Positions 57,471-64,000 of a DNA stretch of 64,000 nucleotides are shown piece by piece. The position numbers and the translations under genes were made by a program. Below the pieces are notes generated by a model. The model was not told the DNA's origin. It worked only from the letters and a program-made list of their open reading frames with translations, and did not search any database. Position 1 is the first letter of the stretch. Every line of letters begins with the position of its first letter. Source of the DNA: Solirubrobacter pauli (GTDB lineage: Bacteria; Actinomycetota; Thermoleophilia; Solirubrobacterales; Solirubrobacteraceae); contig NZ_RBIL01000002.1 in the NCBI RefSeq assembly GCF_003633755.1, forward strand, positions 806,001-870,000. Direction: 5' to 3'.

Positions 57471-59527
57471 TGCCGACCGACGAGCCGTCACTCGAGGAGC
57501 TCTACGAGGACGCTCCCTGCGGTTACGTCTCGATGACCGCCGACGGGACGATCACCCGCGCCAACCGGACGTTCGTGCGCTCGCTCGGCCGCAGCGGCGA
57601 GGAGGTCGTCGGCCAGCGCCTGCAATCCCTGATGACGCCCGGCTCGCGGCTGTACGCGGAGACGCACTGGCGGCCGCGCCTGGACCTCGCCGGCGAGCTG
57701 CGCGAGATGCCGGTCGACCTCGTGCGCGCCGACCGCAGCCGCCTGCCGGTCCTGCTCAGCGCCGTCCAGGTCGGCGACAGCGTCCGCGCGAGCGTGTTCG
57801 ACGCCAGCGACCGCCGTCGCTACGAGCGCGAGCTGCTCGCCGCCCGTGACGTCGAGCGGGAGGCCCGCGAGCGGGTCGAGCGCCTGCAGCGCCTGTCGAC
57901 CGCGCTGTCGGCGGCGGTCGGCCTGGACTCGGTCGCCGCGGCCCTGGTGGACGGCGTGTTCGACGCGGTCGCCCCCGAGCGCTGCAGCGTCAGCCTCGAC
58001 GGCACCACGCTCCACCAGCGCGAGGAGCTGATCCCAACCGCGGGGTCCACGACGGCGCACGAGCTGCCGCTCGACGTCAGCGGCCGCCGGATCGGCACGC
58101 TCACGATCACCTTCGCCGCCGACCGCGAGCTGACCGTCGACGACCGCGCGTTCCTCGACGCGTGCGCCGCCGCCGGCGCGACCGCCGTGTGGCGCGCGGA
58201 CCTGTTCGCGCAGATGCGCCACCAGGCGGTGCACGACCCGCTGACCGGCTTGCCGAACTGGCTGATGCTGTCCGAGCGGCTCGCCTACCTGATCGCCCGC
58301 GCCCGCCGGTACGACGAGCACTTCGCCGTCGTCGCCGTCGGCCTCGACAACTTCAAGACGATCAACGACACGCGCGGGCACGCGGTCGGCAACGAGGTCC
58401 TGCGGCTCGTCGCGGCGCGCCTGTCCGGCGCGATCCGCGAGACGGACCTCGTCGCCCGCGCGGGCGGCGACGAGTTCATCGTCGTCTACGCCGACCTCGC
58501 TTCCGAGGACGAGAGCGACCTCGTCGCCGGCCGGCTCCAGGCCACCTTCGCCGATCCGGTGACCGCGTCCGACGGCGAGGTCTACGTCCGCGCCAGCGTC
58601 GGGGTCGTCGCCGTCGACTCCGGCGCGGAGGACGCCGAGCGCGTGCTCAGCGACGCCGACGTGGCGCTGATGGCCGCCAAGCGCAGCGCGGCGGACCATC
58701 CGATCCGCTTCGACCACACGATGCGCGAGCGCGTCCGCGAGCGGGCCCGCGTGGAGCAGGACCTGCGCACCGCCCTCGACAACGACGAGCTGATCGTCCA
58801 CTACCAGCCGATCGTCGCCGCCGCCGACGGCACGCTGCGGTCGATGGAGGCCCTGGTCCGCTGGGAGCACCCGACGCGAGGGCTCGTCTCGCCTGGCGTG
58901 TTCGTCCCGGTCGCCGAGGACTGCGGGCTGATCCTCGAGATCGGACGGCACGTGCTCGACACGGCCTGCCGGCAGCTGGCGGCGTGGCGCGCCGCGGGCC
59001 AGGTGGCCGACCACGTCGGCGTCACGGTCAACGTGTCGGCCCGGCAGCTCGAGCAACCGGGGCTGGTCGACGAGGTCGCCGCCGCACTCGCCGCCTCCGG
59101 CCTCGACCGCACCCCCAGCCGCCTCGGGCTGGAGCTGACCGAGTCGATGCTGATGCACTCGCCCGAGGCGGCGCTCGACCGGCTGTGCGAGCTGCGCGCC
59201 CTCGGCGTCCGGCTGCTGCTCGACGACTTCGGGACGGGCGCCTCGTCGCTCGCCCGGCTGCGCCGTCTGCCGGTGGACACGCTCAAGATCGACCGCGCCT
59301 TCATCACCGGGCTCGGCGGCGAGGACCGCGACGACGACGCCTTCGTCGCGGCCATCACCTCCCTGGCCGGAGCGCTCGGCCTCGACACCGTGGCCGAGGG
59401 CGTCGAGACCGAGATCCAGCTCGCGCGGCTCCAGCAGCTCGGCGCCACGCGGATTCAGGGCTTCCTCTTCTCCCGTCCGGTGCCCGCGAACGAGTTCGTG
59501 CGGGACTGGGGCCTGGCTGCTCCCTAG
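57470..59527 (+). CDS. PAS-GAF-GGDEF-EAL c-di-GMP turnover protein, RsbQ-coupled
   Basis: A 685-residue cytosolic protein. The PAS domain (about 8-115) has the RsbP-like phrases DAPCGYVSMTADGTI, GSRLYAETHWRP and DLVRADRSRLPVLL. A coiled-coil linker and a GAF domain (about 150-240) follow, then GGDEF (intact GGDEF at 332-336) and EAL (intact EAL at 460-462, with DDFGTGASSL and KIDRAFI). Both a diguanylate cyclase and a phosphodiesterase activity are possible. The ATG at 57470 shares one base with the rsbQ stop; the GTG at 57467 is equally possible and would give a 4-bp overlap. The stop shares CTAG with the convergent GH10 gene. Confidence 0.94.
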   Translation: MPTDEPSLEELYEDAPCGYVSMTADGTITRANRTFVRSLGRSGEEVVGQRLQSLMTPGSRLYAETHWRPRLDLAGELREMPVDLVRADRSRLPVLLSAVQVGDSVRASVFDASDRRRYERELLAARDVEREARERVERLQRLSTALSAAVGLDSVAAALVDGVFDAVAPERCSVSLDGTTLHQREELIPTAGSTTAHELPLDVSGRRIGTLTITFAADRELTVDDRAFLDACAAAGATAVWRADLFAQMRHQAVHDPLTGLPNWLMLSERLAYLIARARRYDEHFAVVAVGLDNFKTINDTRGHAVGNEVLRLVAARLSGAIRETDLVARAGGDEFIVVYADLASEDESDLVAGRLQATFADPVTASDGEVYVRASVGVVAVDSGAEDAERVLSDADVALMAAKRSAADHPIRFDHTMRERVRERARVEQDLRTALDNDELIVHYQPIVAAADGTLRSMEALVRWEHPTRGLVSPGVFVPVAEDCGLILEIGRHVLDTACRQLAAWRAAGQVADHVGVTVNVSARQLEQPGLVDEVAAALAASGLDRTPSRLGLELTESMLMHSPEAALDRLCELRALGVRLLLDDFGTGASSLARLRRLPVDTLKIDRAFITGLGGEDRDDDAFVAAITSLAGALGLDTVAEGVETEIQLARLQQLGATRIQGFLFSRPVPANEFVRDWGLAAP

Positions 59528-61323
59528 GGCGTCGTGGTGGACAACGTGAACGTGAACGTCTTCGCGTAGCTGCCGGTCCGCAGCGGGTCGGACGCGTCGA
59601 TCGATTGCCGCAGGCGGATCGTCTTGACGTCCTGGCTGGCGGGACCGGAGTAGCTGTGCAGCGTCAGCGGTGCGGCACCGACCGGCGCGAACGCGCCGGC
59701 CACCGTCGCCTCGACCGGGCGGGCGAGCGCGAAGCTGCCGTTGCGCAACCGCCCGGGCGTCTCGGCGGCCGGGTCGGAGACGCTCAACGCGGCGTCGCCG
59801 GCGGTGCTGGTGACGGTCGCGTCCACGCCGCGCTCGTAGTCGCGCGTGACGCCCGGCGTGAAGGCGCCGAAGCTCACCGCGCCCGACAGCGACAGGGACA
59901 GGGTCGCCGCGACGGTGCCGCTGACCGGCTGGTCGACCACGTTGGCGAGGTCCGCGGTCGTGACCGTCACGTCCTGCTCGGCGCTCTCGTGGAAGCCGTC
60001 GCTCACGCGCACCTTGAGCGCGTACGTGGTCAGCTCGTCGAGGCGCTCCGGCTTGGCGACGGTCAGCTCACCGGTGGCGGGGGCGATAGCGAAGACGCCG
60101 GCCTCGTTGCCGCCGGTGATCCGCCACGTGAACGTGCGCAGGTTCGGGCGCCCGATCTTCGACGCCCAGTCGCTCGCCTGCACGGTGCCGACCCGGTTGG
60201 CGTTGCCGTCGGCGACGGTGAACGCCTGGCCGGCCCCGATCACCGGGGCGATCCCGCGGACGTAGTCGTAGAGCCACAGGGCGGCGGGCTTGGGCGTGTC
60301 GTTGGAGAGCACGATCGGCGCGTTCTGGGCGTTGCGCCAGTGGTTGGGCTGCCGCCAGCCCCAGAGCGTGATGCCCTCGACCCGCGGGTGGTCCCAGAAC
60401 GTCGGCACGACCCGCCGGTAGTGCGCGAGCTGCATCTCATCCCCAGGGACGCCGTTGACCGCGAACCCGTCCAGGTCGAGCTCGGTGACGTGGATCGGCA
60501 CGCCCGTCGCCGCCAGCCGGTCCAGGTTGGCCCGGTGCACCGCCATCGAGGCGTACGGGTCGTAGGGATGGCCCGGGATCGACGGCACGTTCGGGTTGTC
60601 CGGGATGAACTCGAACGCGTGCGCCTGCAACCCGATCACGTCGATCAGGTTCTCGGCCTTGAGCAGGTTGATGATCTTCAGGTACTCGTCGGTCGACGCG
60701 GTCTGGCCGGTGATCGCGACGTCGTTGAGCATCAGCTTCGTGTTCGGGAAGTACTGCTTCGCGAGCCGGAAGGCGTTCAGGATCCAGTCGTAGCCGGAGG
60801 CGCCGGCGCCGCCGAGCGCCTGCACGTAGTTGCCGCTGGACGCGAAGTTCGCGCCGGCGTTCTTCGGCGTCGAGCCGTCCGGCGGGTCCCAGGTCGGCTC
60901 GTTGACCACCTGCAGCCATTCGATCTTCGGGTAGCGCTCGGCGACCGCCGCGTACCACTTCTTGATCTCGACGAGCTGCTCGTCCGGCGGCAGCGTCGCC
61001 ATCCACGTGGGCTGCTGGTTGCCCCACAGCAGCACGTGGAAGTTGAACTTCATGCCGTTGGCCTGCGCGTAGTTGTAGGCCGTGTCGAGCTGCTGCCAGC
61101 GCATTGCGCCCGTGCGCGTCGTGTTGGCGGCCACGCCCCACTTGCCGCCGTTCTCCGGCGTGATCTGGTTGAAGTACTCGTTGAACAGCGGACGCGTGAA
61201 CTCGCTGATGCTGCCGAGCCACTTGTCCTTGCTGTAGGTGGGGAACTGCTGGGCCTGCGCGGCCGGCGCGGCGCAGGCCAAGGCCGCCGCCGCGGTTGCG
61301 GCGGCGGCCAAGGACCGGTGCAT
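59524..61323 (-). CDS. Secreted GH10 endo-beta-1,4-xylanase with cadherin-like domain and C-terminal TFTLSTT module
   Basis: A 599-residue exported xylanase with a signal peptide (about 1-24). The GH10 barrel (about 25-360) has the acid/base Glu142 in VVNEPTW and the nucleophile Glu281 in HVTELDLDG. A cadherin-like beta domain (about 370-465) follows. The last ~130 residues (59524-59920) are the module shared with the M1 and GH67 enzymes, ending TFTFTLSTTTP. GH10 enzymes cut the xylan backbone and release 4-O-methylglucuronosyl oligosaccharides, the substrate of GH67. AAGGAGG precedes the ATG. It lies 26 bp after the GH67 gene. Confidence 0.95.
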   Translation of the reverse strand: MHRSLAAAATAAAALACAAPAAQAQQFPTYSKDKWLGSISEFTRPLFNEYFNQITPENGGKWGVAANTTRTGAMRWQQLDTAYNYAQANGMKFNFHVLLWGNQQPTWMATLPPDEQLVEIKKWYAAVAERYPKIEWLQVVNEPTWDPPDGSTPKNAGANFASSGNYVQALGGAGASGYDWILNAFRLAKQYFPNTKLMLNDVAITGQTASTDEYLKIINLLKAENLIDVIGLQAHAFEFIPDNPNVPSIPGHPYDPYASMAVHRANLDRLAATGVPIHVTELDLDGFAVNGVPGDEMQLAHYRRVVPTFWDHPRVEGITLWGWRQPNHWRNAQNAPIVLSNDTPKPAALWLYDYVRGIAPVIGAGQAFTVADGNANRVGTVQASDWASKIGRPNLRTFTWRITGGNEAGVFAIAPATGELTVAKPERLDELTTYALKVRVSDGFHESAEQDVTVTTADLANVVDQPVSGTVAATLSLSLSGAVSFGAFTPGVTRDYERGVDATVTSTAGDAALSVSDPAAETPGRLRNGSFALARPVEATVAGAFAPVGAAPLTLHSYSGPASQDVKTIRLRQSIDASDPLRTGSYAKTFTFTLSTTTP

Positions 61324-61349
61324 GCCTCTCTCTCCTCCTTCGGACGGCA

Positions 61350-64000
61350 CTACGGCGCCGTCGTGGACAGCGTGAACGTGACCGCCCGCGAGTAGGTGCC
61401 GGTGCGCAGCGGCTCGTCGGCGGCGATGCGCTGCGTGAACGTCACCGCCACCGCCTCGTTGCTCGTCGGCCCGCTCCACGCGGTCTTCGCCAGCGACACC
61501 CCCAGCGGGTCCCGCAACGAGAACGCCCCGTTGGTGAGGCGTCCCGGGTCGCCGACCGAGAGCGTCGCGTCGCCGGCGCTCGAGGTGACCGTCGCCGTGG
61601 TGGTGGCCGTGTACTCGGCCGCAACGCCCGGACGCAGCGTCGGGAACGTCGCCGGAGCGCCGAGCGAGAGCCCGAGCGTCGCCGGCACCGAGCCGCCCAC
61701 GGTGCCGGGGGTCTCGGTGATCAGGCTCGGCACGACCTCGCCCGCGCTCGTGATCCGGAAGGCGTCGAACGCCGCCTGCAGGTCCGTCGAGGTGCCGGCC
61801 CGGTTGAAGGCGAACAGCCCGGCCTTGGCCGGCTCGACGTTGAGCGTCGTGGCGCCGAAGTAGCGCCAGACCGTGCCGTCGGACGAGTAGTACGCCTTGT
61901 AGGCGTTGCCGGCCTTGGCGAGCCGCAGCCAGATCGCGCCGGACGCGCCGACGATGTTCTGGGCGTCCGCACCCGTCACCTGGATCGTGGTCGCGGTGCC
62001 GTTCTGCTCCCGCAGCAGCACGACGCGCAGCTTGTTGATGGCCTGCGTCGAGCTCGCCATCTCCCAGCCGACCTTCACGTAGTTCTGGTCGTCGGCGTAG
62101 GCGAGCACGCCGGCCTGCTCGTTGTTCTGCGCGAGCGGGCGGGAGAAGACGACCTTGGTCTCGGTCGTCCAATCCCCGTTGACGTCCTGCAGCACGAGGT
62201 TGCGGGCCGTGTTCGTCGAGCCCTGCAGGTCACCGGCCTGGGAGGTGAGGACGAGCGAGCCGTTCTGGACCCGGCGACGGGCGTCGTCGGGACGCACCAC
62301 CTGCCACTGCGAGCCGAGCGCGGTGCCGTCGAACTCGTCGCTGCCACGCAGCCGCGTGTCGAGGTTGACCGTGTAGACGGCGGTCGCCGTGCCGTTGGCG
62401 ACGGTGACCTTCGCGGCGCCGGTGCGCGTCGGCGCTTGCTCGACGGTCACGGTGGCCGCCGGGTCGGCGGCGGTCGCGTCGACGACCGGCACCTGGTCGA
62501 CCCCGGTCTCGACGAGCGCGTTGTAGCTGAGCGTCTCGGGCTTGAGCGTGAGCGCGTGCCGGTTGACCCGCAGCGCGGCCAGGGTCGTGTCCGGCACGAA
62601 GTTGAGCACGTAGTTCTTGACCAGCGGACCGAAGAAGTCGGTCTTGGTGACCTTCACGACGGCCTGGTCGGCCGACTGGCTGACGATCTCGGCGCGCGCG
62701 CCGGGATCCAGCGCGCGGACCGCCGTGATCGTGCGCGACGCGCCCGCCTTGACCGGGATCGTGTACGCGGAGGCCGACAGGTCGAACCCGCGGCGCTCGA
62801 CGCCGCCGACCGTGATCGCGGCCGACAGCGGGCCACCGTCCACCGGGTTCGGGCGCCCGCTGAACTCGCGCCAGTAGTTCACGCTGGTGTCACGCCACGA
62901 GCTCGCGTCGGCCTCGTGCTGGGCGAGCTTGGCCTTGACCTCGGCGAAGCGCCGCGCGTCGACCAGCGGCTGCAACGTGTCCCACGTCTCGCGCAGCCAC
63001 GTCACGTACTGCACGCCCATCTGGTAGCGGTACACGAGCTCGTCCCAGAACGGCCGGCCGCTCTGCATGCGACGGTCCCACGGCACGTGGTGGAACCACA
63101 TCAGCAGGTTCTCGGGCGTGGTGTCGATGCTGCTGTAGCGCTCCTTGAGCGGCGAGAAGTACTGCGCGGCGAAGTTCGAGCCGGTGGGGGAGCGGTCGAA
63201 CCCGAGCCCGGCGCTGTCGGCCTTGTTGTAGTAGACGGGGCTCCAGTCGTCGCGCTGGAACCACTCGTTGGGCATCGGGCCGTAGTGGTCGCTGGAGCGG
63301 AACTGGTGCGCGACGCCGAGCGGCGTCTCGTAGCTCACGTTCGCCTCCCAGGAGCCCATCATCATCTTCACCACGGTGTCGACGACGCCGGGGTTCGTGC
63401 CCCAGGTCATCCGCACCCACTCGCGCGCGATCGCCTCCGACCCGAGCTTCCAGTCCCAGGCCAGCCGGCCGAACGCGTACAGGTTGGCCTGGCCGAAGTG
63501 GTGGCCGGTGAGGTTCTCGGAGTTGCCGAGGTTGGCGACGCCGACGAACGCGGTGTCCGCCTGGCCCTGCGAGGTGCCGTCGACGACCTCGCCGGCGAGG
63601 CCGGCGCCACCCGTGTCGGTCTTGAGGACCTCTTCCCACATCGGCGCCAGGTACGTGAGCATCCGGCTCTGGCCGGTGTACTCCTGCGTGATCTGGACCT
63701 CCATGGCCTGGTTGGTGTGCTCCATCCGGCCGAACATCGGATGCAGCGGCTCGCGCGACTGGAAGTCCAGCGGGCCGTTCTTGGTCTGCAGGAACACGTT
63801 GTCGGCGAAGCGGCCCTTGGTGCCGTCGGGCTGTGGCTCCTCGTCGATCGGATCGAACTCGAGGATCGGTCGCTTCAGCCGGTCGTTGTCGACGTTGGCG
63901 TTGTAGACGAAGGTGCGCCAGAAGACCTTCATGCCCAGCGGCGCGAGCGCGGCGCCCATCCCGTTGGCGCCGTCGCCGTGATCGTCCCCGAAGTCCTGCG
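61350..64000 (-). CDS. GH67 alpha-glucuronidase with accessory domains and C-terminal TFTLSTT module (5' truncated)
   Basis: An exo-acting enzyme that removes 4-O-methylglucuronic acid from xylo-oligosaccharides. The frame is open to the right edge, so the N-terminus is missing. GH67 signatures are clear: GPLDFQSREPLHPMFG, ITQEYTGQ, HYGPMP, GLGFDRSPTGSN, LMWFHHVPWDRRMQSGR. After the catalytic part come a cadherin-like domain, a jelly-roll domain resembling GH43 C2/DUF1349 (DEFDGTALGSQWQVV), and the shared module (61350-61700) ending VTFTLSTTAP. Intracellular GH67 enzymes are the rule, so a secreted multidomain version is unusual, but the signal peptide itself is outside the window. Confidence 0.9.
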   Translation of the reverse strand, partial: QDFGDDHGDGANGMGAALAPLGMKVFWRTFVYNANVDNDRLKRPILEFDPIDEEPQPDGTKGRFADNVFLQTKNGPLDFQSREPLHPMFGRMEHTNQAMEVQITQEYTGQSRMLTYLAPMWEEVLKTDTGGAGLAGEVVDGTSQGQADTAFVGVANLGNSENLTGHHFGQANLYAFGRLAWDWKLGSEAIAREWVRMTWGTNPGVVDTVVKMMMGSWEANVSYETPLGVAHQFRSSDHYGPMPNEWFQRDDWSPVYYNKADSAGLGFDRSPTGSNFAAQYFSPLKERYSSIDTTPENLLMWFHHVPWDRRMQSGRPFWDELVYRYQMGVQYVTWLRETWDTLQPLVDARRFAEVKAKLAQHEADASSWRDTSVNYWREFSGRPNPVDGGPLSAAITVGGVERRGFDLSASAYTIPVKAGASRTITAVRALDPGARAEIVSQSADQAVVKVTKTDFFGPLVKNYVLNFVPDTTLAALRVNRHALTLKPETLSYNALVETGVDQVPVVDATAADPAATVTVEQAPTRTGAAKVTVANGTATAVYTVNLDTRLRGSDEFDGTALGSQWQVVRPDDARRRVQNGSLVLTSQAGDLQGSTNTARNLVLQDVNGDWTTETKVVFSRPLAQNNEQAGVLAYADDQNYVKVGWEMASSTQAINKLRVVLLREQNGTATTIQVTGADAQNIVGASGAIWLRLAKAGNAYKAYYSSDGTVWRYFGATTLNVEPAKAGLFAFNRAGTSTDLQAAFDAFRITSAGEVVPSLITETPGTVGGSVPATLGLSLGAPATFPTLRPGVAAEYTATTTATVTSSAGDATLSVGDPGRLTNGAFSLRDPLGVSLAKTAWSGPTSNEAVAVTFTQRIAADEPLRTGTYSRAVTFTLSTTAP

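Overview
The window is very GC-rich, with almost every codon ending in G or C. It is densely coded on both strands with many 1-4 bp gene overlaps. The mix of genes suggests a soil actinobacterium, most likely of the Thermoleophilia/Solirubrobacterales type: LmbU-type regulator, NarL-type and LAL-type LuxR regulators, ECF sigma, bacteriophytochrome, RsbQ, CsbD, a chromosomal lysis cassette and many secreted multidomain proteins. That placement is inferred from gene content, not from a marker gene. No rRNA, tRNA, CRISPR array, transposase or integrase was seen.

Region 1 (1-5.7 kb) is sensory. A truncated GAF histidine kinase is followed by an overlapping four-gene light-signalling operon: heme oxygenase (makes biliverdin), bacteriophytochrome kinase, Rcp1-like response regulator, and a REC-GAF-PP2C phosphatase. 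Region 2 (5.8-10.6 kb) holds small accessory genes: an unknown protein, a secreted LAS/M15-like protein, a secreted propeller-like protein, an ankyrin protein, a PASTA protein and an RTX-like repeat protein. Region 3 (10.6-24.5 kb, minus strand) holds a 2300-residue secreted beta-helix/metzincin protein, an orphan cupin plus NarL-type regulator, and an operon of a second metzincin-like protein, a coupled small protein and a large LAL ATPase regulator. Region 4 (24.6-28.3 kb) encodes a Tat-exported multicopper oxidase, an animal-type heme peroxidase and an LmbU-family regulator.

Region 5 (28.4-33.5 kb) has a holin plus 734-residue endolysin without other phage genes, an ECF sigma/membrane partner pair, and a divergent pair of small secreted proteins. 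Region 6 (33.5-37.1 kb) has a secreted M1 peptidase, a small secreted protein resembling the M1 C-terminal module, and csbD. Region 7 (37.6-48.4 kb) is a polymorphic toxin locus: a 3154-residue exported RHS/YD-repeat protein ending in HINT and GIY-YIG domains, coupled to an LRR gene and a SUKH-like gene as candidate immunity genes. Region 8 (48.4-56.6 kb) holds a coupled FecR/beta-propeller and CHASE2-HD-GYP pair, an esterase-Dps pair, a single-domain receiver, an ABM monooxygenase, unknown genes, and a divergent pair whose start codons are separated only by a palindrome. Region 9 (56.7-64 kb) has an RsbQ-like hydrolase coupled to a PAS-GAF-GGDEF-EAL protein, then a glucuronoxylan pair (GH67, truncated by the window, and GH10).

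Two themes recur. Three secreted enzymes (M1, GH10, GH67) end in the same ~115-130-residue C-terminal module, closing with a TFTLSTT.P strand, and the module also appears as a stand-alone secreted protein. Several genes have a TAnnnT hexamer 10-11 nt before the start codon, suggesting leaderless transcripts.
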